Notes: generated by a model not told the origin, from the letters alone. A DNA stretch of 64,000 nucleotides from Ornithodoros turicata (GCF_037126465.1 NC_088206.1:10267187-10331186), one strand, 5' to 3'; shown: positions 1 to 11,728, counted from the stretch's first letter. Made by a program: numbers and translations.

Positions 1-2264
1 AGTTATTTATTTATTTATTTATTTTGGTTATACGTTGAGGGACCACAAGGGTCATTACACAACGGGGGGCACGACATAGGTGTACTGAGTTCCCTTGCAC
101 CCGAGTACCGAGTACCCTTGTCGGCAAAGTGCCGTCTGCTTATATGTTGCCCCTGTTTCGCGATAAAATTTATATCGAAGAAACCGTTCACTGACGAAGT
201 AAGAACAGTTCAAGAACCGTTAAAGACGGAGTCATGGCGCGCTCTAATGTGGTCACTATTGTTGCCGTTATGTGCTCACACGAACTCCTATGCCTGGAAG
301 CATTAATAGCGAGCGTTAGGGCAACTGATAAACAGTACAACAGTGCTGAAAGAGGCTCTTCACTTCAAAAGAGAAAAAAGCAACGGCACGGCAAGTAATT
401 AATCATTCTTCCATAAACCTTTCAGAACGTATAAGTGGGTTTAAGCGTATTCCAAGTGTGCATGGACGCAGCTGATAAGCACAGAGGAAAAAAAATAGAA
501 AAGAGAAGAAAGAGAAACTATACGAATGGAAGAAAAGATAGGTTGGTTTCTTCCTCATCTTCCTGATTGTGAGGCTGATAACCGTACGCTGGGGTTTTAA
601 TTGCTGTGTGAAAAATAAGTCAGTTACCAGAAGCGCTCGCATTGCTAAGTCATCTCGTTTTCTTTACGACAAGCCCTTCAACGTCCATGGAACTCCCCAT
701 ACATTTTTAAAATCGTGTAGCGCCGCGACGAACTGTTCAACTTAATTTCAGTTCTCTTTAGTGCTTAGTTGGGCTACATTTCCTGTTCGTGCCTTAGAAG
801 CTTTTCCACGACAATCCAGAATATGACAAAAAAAAAAAAGAAAAAGAGAAAAAGCAATCTGCTTCGTCCGCATTTTTAATTACCCATATGATAAAGATAC
901 CGCGAATGAGAATTCTAATCCCGTTCTTATTTTTTTTATTTCTTTAGATAAACGATACCACCCCATTAAGCACAATAAAAATAAAAGAGATACATGAACA
1001 ATATTTCATGTACTCTGAACCATCTACCTCCTGCACGATTTGTTGTTTCAAGTCAAGCTTCTCGGTTTCAGGCCGGGTCCAAGGCGTAACATAGCCACGT
1101 AACACATAATTGGTAACGTAACATAATTCGTAACGTAACACATAAGGTGCACGACCACCTTAACGTGCTACCTCCTCCTTATGTGACGCGAAAGTAACAT
1201 AAAATTAATTCATAGTTTTCCGAAGTACGACACCATAAGGTGAGCAACATTCCTCCTAAAACGTCGATTTCCACCCCCTTACCGCAGCTGCTGGCATCTT
1301 CTTCCACCTTCCAACGTGGGGCGGACAGCGGAGAGCGGAGACGGGGAAGGTGCGCGCATCTTTGCTAAAGAGATGATTTATAATACGAAATAAAAATAAG
1401 TATCAATTTTAGTACATAGTGGCGCTCTGAGGGTACAAGTTCACGCTCGCCTTGCGATGTTTTAGCGTGCTTAAACTACCCCACTCTTCACTGTCCACGA
1501 TGAGAAATGGGCTAATGCGGCACTTTCAATCGTAGTTCGCCACGACGCTACACATCAGAGATCGCGTTACACATTTTTCTCGATGCCATTAGGTTTTCCT
1601 ATGGCGAAGACATTTTTTTGCTTTTCCTCCCTTTTTTTGGAGACAGGTGCTCCTACTGGAATTCCTAAGTGGGACACCTTGACAAGACCTTTCGTTCCTC
1701 GAACGCGACCGGATCTTTTCCGTTGGTTTTCTTAGACTCTACACGCGCTTCGAACATACAGGTGTCTTGTTGCGGGGTCTAAAATTATCACTGATCTCGC
1801 GCTGAAAATAGAACCTTTTCTTCGCTAGTCGCTACATGTCACCGAGACAGTGTGGGTGTACGTAATGGGAGAGTTGAAGTGGGAAGTGCAAGAAAGAGCA
1901 GCAAGCGTACTTAGGAAGTATGTTGACGCCGGTAGAAGATAACGTGCCTATTGAACTGTTTTCAAGAACATCTTTCAGTTCTTTGCAGCAGGGTCTCACG
2001 CGCAAAACCTGCTTTTCGTGTGTTAATTTATAACTAGAACTAGGTTCTGCGTCATTTCAGTCTCGTGTAGCTGACACTTATCATGTACAGTACTTCTGGC
2101 GTTACGGTTTGATGTCGGATGAAATTAACTAAATTAATAATGCGGTCAATTAATTTATCCAATGAAATAATCACATTCATTTAATCAAAGTCTTTTTTTA
2201 TTAATGACATTAATTAATGAAAAAAATAAAGTAAACTCTACGCTCACCACCTCGTGTCCCTCTC
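1..2264. other. no gene recognised; simple repeats
   Basis: No supportable gene. A (TTTA)n microsatellite opens the window (about 3-25). Positions 1085-1145 hold a short degenerate tandem built on CGTAACACATAA. Positions 2120-2225 are very AT-rich. The short open frames here have no recognisable domain and no codon bias, and I treat them as chance. Confidence 0.6.
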
Positions 2265-2320
2265 CAACAACAACTTTATTTTGATCGGCTCATGATTGGG
2301 GGTGATTCACCGCCAGAAGC
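2265..2320 (-). mobile_element. LINE 3' tail fragment (TTG-ended)
   Basis: On the minus strand this reads GGCGGTGAATCACCCCC, then AATAAAGTTGTTGTTGG. The same end sequence recurs at 22975-23086 and 27385-27560 on the plus strand. It is the extreme 3' end of a non-LTR retrotransposon with a (GTT)n tail, truncated at its 5' side. Confidence 0.6.
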
Positions 2321-2406
2321 GATACTTCACCTCATTACTCCTAGTAATTTGGTGAAAATATAATGACGAAACTCGCTGTGAGGACCGAAGTTATACACTG
2401 TCCAGA

Positions 2407-3240
2407 AACAACAACAACATCAACAATAAATGAAGAAGTGATGATGACATGGGATGTTTCCCCGTGGTAGCCACAGGACCCTACCCCACTTCACAGTGGT
2501 CAATATGAGAGGAGGAATTATGATGAAAGTGAAGCGACGGCAGACTGTCGGAGTTCTGTTTAGAGCTCTTCGAGGAGTCCAGTGTCTTGCATGAAAGCAA
2601 CAAGGGAGCGAAAACCCTTGCACTGATGCGCAAGGGAGCTCCATTGGCCAAGTACTGACAAGCTGAATGGTCTATGGTCAAGGAGTTCAAGTTGGCGTCG
2701 AAGCACCCGGCGTTCACTCACACGTGTACCGGTCACAGTCGTCCATGATATGGAGGATCGTAGCTGGGGTGTGGCAAGCTAGGCACAGCGCCGTGTTACT
2801 GTAACCCAGCTTAACCCAGAACGCAGGGGTGAAGGAGACGTTGAGTCGTAGACGCCGCAGGAGAGTCGTAAAGCTGCGAGGGAAGCCACCTGGCATCCTA
2901 AATGATAATGACGGGTCCACTGCATGGAGGAGCGACAATTGAGTGATGTCATGGAGCCATTGCTGGCGTGCCAAGGGTGACACCAACGCAGACAAGTAGA
3001 AGCGCCAACCTCCGCTGTCCAGAAAGCTTAGTAGGCTAGGTAGAGAAACAAAGGAATTCGTACAGGCATATGCCGTATCAATTTCTCGCTTGCGCATGGA
3101 TCTTCTTCTATGTGTGCGCACCGAAAGTGAAAAGAGAAATCAGCGCTTTGGTATAGTAAAGCTCTGAGCAGTGCCAGTTTTACCTTTGACTCCGCAGAAG
3201 CTTGCGCTTCTTCACAGGGCGGCCTTACGTCAGGAGTCAT
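2407..3240 (-). mobile_element. 5'-truncated LINE, ORF2 C-terminus (broken)
   Basis: Minus-strand copy of a non-LTR retrotransposon. The (TTG)n tail lies at 2407-2427. The frame at 2714-3121 contains VDPSLSFRMP and RRLRLNVSFTP, then a finger of the form C-x2-C...H-x4-C (CLACHTPATILHIMDDC). The same block occurs at 13618-14817, 35793-36295, 42165-42495 and 56296-56598. Downstream, the end of the protein (HQCKGFRSLVAFMQDTGL) continues only after a frame change, and upstream residues (to about 3240) overlap in another frame. The copy is therefore dead. In this family the C-terminal finger follows reverse transcriptase and RNase H; both are missing here. Confidence 0.82.
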
Positions 3241-3249
3241 AATAAGTCA

Positions 3250-3475
3250 AGGACTCATTATGACCCCAGCAGCGCCCTCGGAGATTCCCACCATCACGAT
3301 CACGTTCAGCATCGCCATCGCCACTTCCATAATTCCCGTCATCTCTCATCGTCATTACTCATCATTGTCACCACTCATATTAGACCCCTAGCTATGGGGT
3401 AGCGTTCCACTCTTAGAGTGGAAAACCTCCCCACTTCATCATCACAATATATATGTTGTTGTTGTTGCGCTTCTT
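3250..3475 (+). mobile_element. LINE 3' end, plus strand
   Basis: The sequence has CAT/CAC-rich 3' UTR (3285-3370), a GGGGTAGCGTTCCAC block, and the end (TTG)n at 3454-3467. This architecture (GGGGTAG...ACTCC...(GTT)n) matches the copy at 36300-36406. It lies head-to-head with the minus-strand LINE at 2407-3240, so two independent insertions abut. Confidence 0.55.
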
Positions 3476-4564
3476 CAACACCCGAATGTGCTTCTTGCAT
3501 TTGATTTTGATTCGATTTTAATCCCATTTACAAAACCACACTTCAAAAGACGTAAAGGGAAAATGGAGGAAGCAGAGGCAGGTGTCCTTCGGAGATATTG
3601 ACACAATGCATTCACAGTCTGGGGAGGCCTGATGAATCCCAGAGCTGCTGCTGCTGCTGCTGATGCTGCTGATGATGATGAATCTCAAGCCAGGGTGAGA
3701 TCTGAGATCCGTCGCAGTTAGAACAACCTTGGCAGATCATTTTGGTAATTCAATGCAACGATGCCCGATATTTATAGCTCCCAATTATTATCATTGTCAT
3801 TATTATTACTATTAAGCGTCAGAATTCTTAGGGCTTGAGCGGGCCGCTACTGTTACTTCGTAACTTGCCAAAGGTGCAATAAACGAATTGAATTAAATTA
3901 TTTCGTAGCTTAATTATTTTGATATGGTCTTGCTCTTGTTCTCGGGTGTACTCCTTGCTCACCCAAGCGCATTACGGCAAATGAGAACCAAAATTATTCC
4001 ACAAAACACAGTCAAACGACAACATTGACCTTTCCTATCTTTTCGATCTTCATCCTGCAACCAGTGAACCAGCACATTCCGTTCGTATAACCCTACCATC
4101 CACTATCTAATCTCATCATCCGAAACGACGGTAACTAGTCGTCTCGCACCACATGTCGCGGCTTTATCGCGCTTTTATTCCCCTCGATCGCGCTACGTAG
4201 GCAGGGACGGCGACCTTTAGAAAATCGGTCGACCGTCAAGGGACCACCGGTTTCTGCCGATGGAGATCGTCGGCAAACATCGTTGTGGCCCCGTCGGACT
4301 CGGTCAAAGGACAGCCAGGTTGGAAAGGGTCATCTCGGCATTTGCGAGTCACACCGGGAGGAACCGGTCCTCGTACTAAAATGATGAAGGATTTCGAAGT
4401 TCCCTTCCCCTTCCCTTTCCCTTCTTCCTTCCTCTCGCAGGAAGGAAGAAAGACTTCCGTGTTTTCGTTGCGTTGGATTCTATATCTGGATGAATGGCGC
4501 AGTAATAGTAGAGTGGCTGTGTTCCACCTGAGCGGCACGTCAGGTGATGTCTGAAGAGTTTTAT
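3476..4564. other. no gene recognised; (GCT)n microsatellite
   Basis: A (GCT/GAT)n microsatellite lies at 3644-3681. Two overlapping antisense frames around 4236-4554 (100 and 89 codons) show no domain and include low-complexity CCTTCC sequence, so I do not call them genes. Confidence 0.5.
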
Positions 4565-4572
4565 GTCTGGAC

Positions 4573-4983
4573 CACGACCTACTAGATTATAACGACCATG
4601 TCACAATTCGCAAACCCTATGAGGAGCCTGTCCGCACGATCCGCCAGGGGCGCTACTGACGCGCCTTGGCGCACTGGCGCCACGATTGGACGATGGAAAT
4701 TTGAATTCTGAACTCGCAGAAGCGTATGTACGACTACCGTAGCAGACGACAGCGATAGCGCCTATGAAAACGCGTAGAAGGATGGTGATAATCAACCTCA
4801 GAATGAAACATCTGTGGAAGTCCACCGCTTGTACAGAAATACTAAGGTAAGCTGAAGTACAAAGTATTGTAGAAGTTGAGGAAGCAATAACTGGGACGAT
4901 CAGAAGCGCCACCGCTGCCTTCCAAAAATGCGGCGCATGGAAGGGGCGCGCCTGACATGGTCGTTATAATCTAGTAGGTCGTG
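4573..4983 (-). mobile_element. 411-bp MITE with 31-bp TIRs and 8-bp TSD (copy 1)
   Basis: The ends are perfect 31-bp terminal inverted repeats starting CACGACCTACTAGATTATAA (4573-4603 and 4953-4983). The element is flanked by an exact 8-bp duplication GTCTGGAC (4565-4572 and 4984-4991). A second copy of nearly the same length lies at 59799-60210 in the opposite orientation with its own 8-bp duplication. Eight-base duplications and a CA terminus fit non-autonomous hAT elements, although P elements also make 8-bp duplications. No transposase is encoded; the open frame on the minus strand (4601-4912) shared with copy 2 is too short and has no domain. Strand is given relative to copy 2 as plus. 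Confidence 0.93.
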
Positions 4984-4991
4984 GTCTGGAC

Positions 4992-6067
4992 ACGTTATCT
5001 CCATGGCGGCTGCTAAACGTAGAATACGTAGGCTTCTCTCGTTTTTCAAACTATATCATTCTAAGTCCCCTTGGAATGAACGGCCTCGTCCATTTCTCAT
5101 CAAGGCGTCTTGATCTCTCTTACAAATTACAGTTTAAACTCAGATTTAGTGTTGAGGCTCACAAATACAAAGTTATGTGAGAATGGAATTGTCGTGTTGA
5201 AGTTGTGCTAACCAATTCGAACAATTTGCACGTTATGTGCAAAGAAATGTTTTCTTGACTGCTGCTCCCCTTATATGATATGTCCTTATGAGGAGGTAGA
5301 ATAAATGGAATGAGGTGAAATTACCTGAGAAGCCGAATTACCCTGTATAAACGGTAATTTGGCGTTTCGGACAAACAGATATCGAAGTGGGGCAGGTTGC
5401 AATAAAAATAAGACGAATAATATGAATTATTCGTCCACTGCTAGTCGGTCTGCTTGCAAGACTGTTGCACAGAAATTACAGGGATTACAAGTTTGTGCGA
5501 GTGGTTCGGATTTAGAACTCTGCTTAATATCATATTCTATGCTTCGCAGATGTAGCCCCCATAAAAAAATATCATCGCAATACAACAACAACTACAGAAA
5601 CAATATTGACAACAACAACAGTATTCTTCATCTGCCAGTGGGTTGTTGACAGCGATGTCTGCGGCAAAGGAGAGAAGCTTTTAGAAGTGAAAACGTCACC
5701 AATACGGATGCATATTTTCATTTCAGTCTGAAACATTGTTAATGTCACTCTCTGTCTCTCTCTTGTATTTTCTCTTTCTAATGTGTTCACGAAACGGATA
5801 AAATGTACAAGTGTGATTTTTTTTTCCTACGATACCGGCGAAGGGACAACGAAACACCTCGATTTCCAAGGCAGGGTTGATCGGGCATGTCACTCAGATG
5901 TGACACACTCAATCGCAAGCGGATGTGTGCATCAATAAGAAATAAAAGAAGCAGACCTCAGGAGGGCATTGGTTCATTGATTAGCTTAACCTGGGCCGCT
6001 CTGACAGCATTTTCAGTCGCTATTAAATTTAGACAGGAGGAATAGACAAGCTGCCGGGCACACGAAA
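4992..6067. other. no gene recognised
   Basis: Nothing supportable. A CAA-rich stretch lies at 5580-5622, and (CT)n-like sequence lies near 5750-5765. Confidence 0.5.
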
Positions 6068-6476
6068 TGAAAGGAACACAATGAAAGCACTAAGGTGCCA
6101 AGGAGGTGCAGAACAGCTTGGGGGCAAAGAGAACAAAAAGAGGTAAAAGTGGTTAAAAGTGTCGGCTAACGTTTCGAGCACTTGCTCTTCATCGGAACCT
6201 GGGAGGAAAATGAATACGGGGAGGCAAGGATGCCAAACATGCCAACCAGCCACTAGGTGGCCCCGTGCAAGAGGGACGGCATGTGTTGCACACTTTGATT
6301 AAAAATCGAAAACAGGTGTTTAAACGATAGACTTATTTTTGGTTTTTCCAATGAAGAGCAAGTGCTCGAAACGTTAACCGACAATTTTAACCACTTCCCC
6401 CCTTTTTTTTGCCCCCAAGCTGTTCTCACCCTCTTTGGTACCTTAGTCCTTTCGTTGTGTTCCTTTAAAGCTACCC
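6068..6476. mobile_element. foldback element, about 120-bp arms
   Basis: Arms at about 6070-6193 and 6350-6474 are inverted copies of each other, roughly 80% identical by eye, with a spacer of about 155 bp. Each arm ends toward the spacer in a motif GATGA/AATGA - GAGC AAGT GCTC - GAAAC (6171-6193 read on minus; 6350-6372 on plus). That motif resembles the CUGAUGA / stem II / GAAA core of hammerhead ribozymes found in Penelope-like retroelements. No Penelope reverse transcriptase or GIY-YIG frame is visible, so this may be a pair of inverted terminal pieces. Confidence 0.65.
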
Positions 6477-6581
6477 AGACAGTCCTTTTCGCAAAACACT
6501 CAATATACAGAAGCATACAAGCACCGACAGCATACAAGCAAGCATTGGCATAACGCTAACGTAGCTGTAGCGGCCTTGCAG

Positions 6582-6726
6582 CCAGGGGCGGATGCAGACC
6601 ATCACTTGGGGGGGCGGGGCGGTTTCTTTGTCTAAGCGCATAGTGTTGGAGGGGAATAAGGAAGTTCAATGTATAAACTAAAGTTCTGGGGGGGGGGTGA
6701 TCGCCCCCCCCCCCGGAACCGCCACA
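6582..6726. mobile_element. short element bounded by GGGGCGGAT and poly-G/poly-C
   Basis: It begins CCAGGGGCGGATGCAGA and ends CCGGAACCGCCAC, an imperfect inverted repeat. G runs lie near both ends, and GGGGGTGATCGCCCCC forms a near-palindrome at 6689-6714. I infer a small non-autonomous DNA element. Confidence 0.45.
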
Positions 6727-6957
6727 GGTCCCAGCGCAGACTCGCCACTCATCCCCAAATCGAATATTGGAAAGTTAATCAGGTGCAAGTAAACACTGTT
6801 AATTTGTCATGTGACGATTTTTTATTATTCTATTATTTTTTTTCGTCAACATCAACATCAACTGTTAACCAGTAACTGTAATTAATAAAATTGTAATTAA
6901 TAATAAATAAAACTGGAGCCGTGCAGTATTGGGAAGTAATTTAGCTACAACTAATCA

Positions 6958-7260
6958 CTTTCTGAGCAATTAACTACTAACCGCAATTAAAAACTATTTG
7001 TCAGAACTGTTAGTCAGAACTACCAGTCAGCGAGAGAGTGAACGAAGATGCGACTAGTAGATCTGAAATTAGAAATGCAAGGAGCAAATTCTCAAGTAAC
7101 CGTATCTAGTTGTTACTTTATAAATTCCCTCTGCTTCTCCCTAAGTTCAGAAACTAGTCGCATCTTCGTTCATCTACCTCTCGCCGACTGGTATTCAACA
7201 TGAAAGTTGCTCTCTGACAAATAGTTTTTAATTGCGGTTAGTAGTTAATTGCTCAGAAAG
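6958..7260. mobile_element. palindromic element with 47-bp perfect arms
   Basis: Positions 6958-7004 and 7214-7260 are exact reverse complements over 47 bp (ending GCTCAGAAAG on the right). Inside them a second, imperfect pair of arms (about 7021-7058 and 7149-7190, sharing GAACGAAGATGCGACTAGT) continues the palindrome. Only about 90 bp in the middle is unpaired. No coding capacity and no clear target duplication. It is a foldback or MITE-type element, and the perfect outer arms suggest recent insertion or arm gene conversion. Confidence 0.85.
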
Positions 7261-8359
7261 GCTGCCCAAGACTGCCCAGCTCCACCTATATTGTTACCGA
7301 TTAAAGATGACGAGGGGTTTGGGATGGGTTTGTGCGCGAGGGTATGCGTGGGTAGGTTTTTCGGTTCAATAAACACGCGATCCCTGGGCGTTCGTTCTTC
7401 AACACTTGAGTCACCTAGACCCTGTCACGTGGTCACGGTGTGACCTGGGGTATACTTATAAACGGCACCCTTTGAGTGATATTTTCGCCTGAGCTGAGTC
7501 CCCGTGACCTGGACTTCAGCCGTGTATAGAGAGTGCCGCAGGCTATTGTGAAAAGTCCCTCCTTATGTCAGAGTGGACCAGCAGCCTAGAACGGCCGGGC
7601 ACTGGAATATTAAAAGCGATTCAGTTTGGCCATACAAGCGTGTACAATGGGAGGCGTGGAGGCCCTTTGTTGCTTCCTGCCGACGTCAATAGTGGGACTG
7701 TGACAGCCTCGTTCCGCGCGTTGTAGTTGTGCGATGCTTCGCGATATATGTGTATGTGTATTTCCTGTTCATTTCTTTGGGCCTGTTTTCTTCCTTCCCT
7801 CGCAGAACTTAACGCTGGCTTGACAGCTGTTATATGTACTCAGACATCCGTTTAATTAATTGTCTGACAACCTTTGTTGACAAAGACTGTGTGGGGTTCA
7901 CTAGAGGAATTACAATTAAAGCGGCGAAACATTTTTTTATCATAATTTTTCGCAAGAGGTAGGATTAAATTAGTTTAACGGTGACGTGGATGCTGTTTTT
8001 CAGTACTGCGACGTTGACGTACTCGCTATACTGCAGCTAATTATACATCAGTATAAGAGGGCACAGATTAAAGCGCAGTCCCTCGGTTAATTAACTAAAT
8101 CAAGAGGCGATACAGAAATTTCGAGTGCGCCTTAAAAAGCTACACGGGCCTGCTTTTCAATTAGTGCGCAGAGCATAAAGTGGCAGTGGCATCAGCATTC
8201 GATATCGGTCAGCTAGAGTGACGACGTACAACTTTTTAATTAACTTACCAGTGGTTTCGTCGAAAGATCCCATGAAACGTTAAATACTATACTAACGACA
8301 CCAGATACATGATGATGCTCGTGACATGGTTACCAAGCTCTGGGCATGTAACGTTGTGC
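7261..8359. other. no gene recognised
   Basis: No supportable gene. A TATAAA-like string and AATAAA occur (about 7366-7465) without a linked open frame. Sequence composition is unremarkable. Confidence 0.5.
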
Positions 8360-8662
8360 TAGGGGTTATTCTCTTCTTCCTTTCTTTCCTTTCGTTTTGT
8401 TTCTTTTTCTCTTTCCTTTCCCTTTCTTTTTGTTTCTTGTTTTCTTGCTTTTTGTTTTTCTTTCCTTCCTTTTTTTTTTTGATTCCCCCGTGTTTCTTTT
8501 TTCTTTCCTTCCTTTGTTTCGATTCCCCCTCTTTCTTTTTCCTTCCTTTTCTTTTTCGTTTTCCCCTTCCCCTTTTTCCTTTTTTTTCGGAATAGCAAGC
8601 CGGCGCTTTGCATGGCTAACCTTTTCTTTTTTTCTTAATAAACATATTCCCCCCCCCCCCCC
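8360..8662 (+). mobile_element. poly-C-tailed LINE 3' end with long pyrimidine tract
   Basis: The end GGAATAGCAAG...GGCTAACCTTTTC...AATAAACATATTCCCC matches the 3' end of the LINE at 13380-14983 and the minus-strand copy at 21906-22003. Before it, 8360-8588 is almost wholly C and T, corresponding to the shorter T/C-rich 3' UTR at 14825-14885 of the longer copy. The element is 5'-truncated and non-coding; the long frames on both strands here are low-complexity artefacts. Confidence 0.75.
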
Positions 8663-8683
8663 TCTGGGCTGGGCTCACAATAA

Positions 8684-8775
8684 CAACAACAACAGATAAA
8701 TTAACGATGATGAATGGGGAAATTCGACACATGAGCTGCGGCCCACTACCCCAAGGCGTAATGGAGGGAATGAAC
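8684..8775 (-). mobile_element. LINE 3' tail, minus strand
   Basis: Read on the minus strand: CCTTGGGGTAGTGGGCCGC, a CAT/GAT-rich spacer, then (GTT)n. A close copy lies at 48680-48790. This is the end of a (GTT)n-tailed LINE subfamily distinct from the poly-C one. Confidence 0.55.
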
Positions 8776-8824
8776 AAAATCTGAAATATGCACGCAAAAA
8801 AAAAAAAAAAAAAGAAAGTCCTGC

Positions 8825-8876
8825 AAATTGTGGAACAGGTCATAGGCTATAAAGCCCATGACCTGTTCCACAATTT
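8825..8876. repeat. hairpin, 19-bp perfect arms
   Basis: AAATTGTGGAACAGGTCAT (8825-8843) is exactly repeated in inverted form at 8858-8876, with a 14-base loop. No poly-T terminator or coding context is nearby; probably a relic of a palindromic repeat. Confidence 0.8.
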
Positions 8877-10456
8877 CACATTCTCTCACTTTGTTGCCTG
8901 GCGGTTTTGATACGCAGAACATCAGAGCTAAAACAAACCACGAGACATACCACGAGAAAAACGTAAGACTTGATGATGATGATGATGATTGAAAGAAAAA
9001 AAAAAAAGAAAAAGAAAACGTAAGACTTGAATTTCGCCACACACATTCACTTTCCAAACGTTGCTCCCACATATTTTGTTACGTATTATGTAGCACAAAA
9101 ATGAGAGAAAAAAGAAAGAAGAAGAAGAAGAAAAAGCAAGGGAAAAAAAGAGGAGGAACTAGTACGGTCCGTCAAGACGACTGCATGCACGCTTGATTAC
9201 CCAAGTCCGGCATGGGTTACCCAGGCAGCTATAGGATCACACTGTCCATGCCGGAGCTCGGTCATTCGTCCCCATTTAATGTTCGTAGCACGTTTGCTCT
9301 AGAATACGTACTGGAGTTGGCTATGCCTGTGGCCGGCCTAGACACAAAAAACTTCGAGTATTTGTTTATTTCTTCATTTGTTTCAAATAGATTATAGATT
9401 CTGTTCTCATTATGCGCATAATATTCCACGTGAGGTCTTGCGTAACACGCTGCACCGAACGTAGACCAACCAACAGGAGACCCAGCAAGTGCTCTTCTGA
9501 GGAAGCTAAGGAATGTACCAATCAAACGTCACACGCAATTTCAGATGCTTCTTCGTTCCTGTGCTTTACAGAAGTGATTACTTATCGCTGCATACTTGCG
9601 CAGGGACAATTGCGTGTCAAAAAAGAAAAGACAGAAAAAAAATCAGTGCACGTGCATGGTGTTGGATGTAGGAATTTCTGACGCCCTACGAAGGGAAGAA
9701 AGGATTGTGTGTAATTGGATCCAGGAATTTCGTTCTGCGGGTATTGCCTAATACTCCTCGTGGTAAGCTGCGGCAACCGGATAACGCAGTGCCGCTGTCT
9801 GAGCTCCCACACAAACACAAGCTGTTTACATACTGGTGCAGTGCAACATATTGCTCCGGGGTACCCGCTAGCAAAGCTTTTATTTGTTGTAAGGCAGCTC
9901 TGCAATCTATCTTCGTCGCGCGTTGCTTTGCGTAACTGAGTGCGTTGTTGACTTGGGAAGTGGAATAACAAAAGTGAAGTTTCTGTAACTGTAACTTAGA
10001 AGCGGAATCTTTCGAAGTGATCGATGGGTGGTGATCACTTGCATAAATGCCTTAAAAGGTACAGAAATGAAAGACGACAAACTTCGAGAAGAAAAAAGTG
10101 TAGGAGTTGTCCCTCTGTTGCCTAGATTTTTGGCGTAGAATTTGACTTTTTATTTTTTCTTTGGGGGGGGGGGGGGGGAGGGGGGCGTTTAATTTAAATT
10201 AGTTACCGAGTCATGCTTGTTCAATAAAATTACATGGTGATAATTCTCCGTTTTATTAAAAACTGATCAGAAAACAACGAAATTAAAAACTGAACAAATT
10301 TAATTAATTTAACCTTAGATCAAACCTGAACGCCCAAACGCCACATGAAGTTTCTTACCTGTCAGCCACAGAGCAAATTATACAAGAAAAAAAAAAGATA
10401 AAATACAAAAAAAAAACTCAATCAAGGTGATAAGCTCCTATGCTTCGTATGTTGTC
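8877..10456. other. no gene recognised; simple repeats
   Basis: (GAT)n at about 8971-8990, A-rich runs near 8995-9020, (AAG)n at about 9115-9135, and a G run at about 10164-10185. The open frames on both strands at 9262-9971 overlap each other and match nothing I know. Confidence 0.5.
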
Positions 10457-10607
10457 CCAGGCAGCACAATGTACTGAAAGTCGAGTGCAATAGGGGTGGA
10501 CGGGTAGGTGGAAGACCTTGAACAGACTCTTGAAACTAAGGAACATTGATAAGACACATACCGACAACCCCTATTGCACTCGACTTTCAGTACATTGTGC
10601 TGCTTGG
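10457..10607. mobile_element. MITE with 40-bp TIRs, GCAGCACAA family
   Basis: Arms 10457-10496 and 10568-10607 are inverted repeats with one mismatch in 40. They begin CCAGGCAGCACAATGTAC. The same terminal GCAGCACAA motif bounds the elements at 33605-33711 and 35253-35369, and half of one at 20101-20158, but the inner sequence differs. Non-coding. Confidence 0.85.
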
Positions 10608-11547
10608 AGTCCATTCTGTTCCTTTATTATTATTTTTTGCACATTTTTCAATATCCAGAATCCGCGAATAAAACTGCGGCGACATAACGTCCCACGGCCG
10701 CCCTCTCCTAACAACGCGATCTCGCGGAATAGAAAGATATGCAGCGCCCGTGTGATGCTTGCAAGTAGAAAGACAACAGCTCCGGTAACTGAATAAGAAA
10801 AGGGGACCCGGAATGCCGGGACAAGGCTCTTTTATGGCATCTCTTTACGAGGTTCGTCGAATTCCGGGCTCCGGTCTGAAAAAATAGGGCTTCTTGATCT
10901 ACGAATGATATCCCTCGTCAGCGTAGAGTATCAACATTTACGGCTTCCTTCTTTGGAATCGTTTGGGCTCCGGCGGAATACCAGTTGAATGAGATGATTG
11001 CGGCACGTGTGATCCGCTAAAGGCGATGCGGATTCTTTATGTGAACGGTCGGCTTTGTTCTCTTGTTCAGCCTTCTACGTTCCTGCTTCGTTTTTTTGTC
11101 GTCCGTGTGATTTATTATTTTGCTCCGAGGAGACGTAACAAGGTTTCTTTCCGCAGTATTCAAGGAAAAGCAGGCAGCCGCGATTCGTGAGTATAGGGTG
11201 CTGTCTGCAATATTCGGTGACGTGTCCGAAGGTTAGTGTGCCGTTTCGCTGTAAATGCTAAAAGAGCAAGGTTAAAACACTTAGTGCACTCATATCAATA
11301 GTATAGCCCCGCGATACACAATGCGCTTCAGGTTTTCAGTGGATGACTAGCGCAGGCTTTCAGAAATTCAGAAGGTGCACTGCTCGATATATGCTGTCCT
11401 AACTCCTAACCCATTACATGTTGGATAATATAAGAGAGAAGGAATGAATGGACCACGCACGCAATCATGAACGTGAGGTGTACACTGTAAGCATGCGGCA
11501 CCCAGCGGATATAAAAGCCGCTCTACGTGCATAATGGCTGCCAACTG
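10608..11547. other. no gene recognised
   Basis: No supportable gene or known repeat seen. Confidence 0.5.
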
Positions 11548-11558
11548 AAACACTTCAG

Positions 11559-11676
11559 TTCAGTCGACATTTTTTTTTTAATTCCGTGTAAGCGCCGCGA
11601 AGCAACTGTGGCCATGAGCGCGTACAGATGTGGAAAGATTGCGAGAGGACAGCAGGAAGGAGTGGGGGACAGGGGG
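11559..11676 (-). mobile_element. tRNA-derived SINE family A, 5'-truncated, with TSD
   Basis: Contains the SINE-A tail region (minus strand: CCCCTGTCCCCCACTCCTTC ... GTACGCGCTCATGG ... GCTTCGCGGCGCTTAC, then poly-A). An exact 11-bp duplication GTTCAGTCGAC flanks it (11548-11558 and 11677-11687). The tRNA-like head is absent, so this is a truncated insertion made by target-primed reverse transcription. Confidence 0.85.
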
Positions 11677-11728
11677 GTTCAGTCGACGAGCCCAGTAGGG
11701 GTAACGGTTATATTATAACGGTTATACC

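Noticed and set aside
4236..4554. Antisense pair of 100- and 89-codon frames
   Set aside because: Mutually overlapping, low-complexity content, no domain.
8326..8699. Long overlapping frames on both strands
   Set aside because: They are translations of a pyrimidine tract in a LINE 3' UTR.
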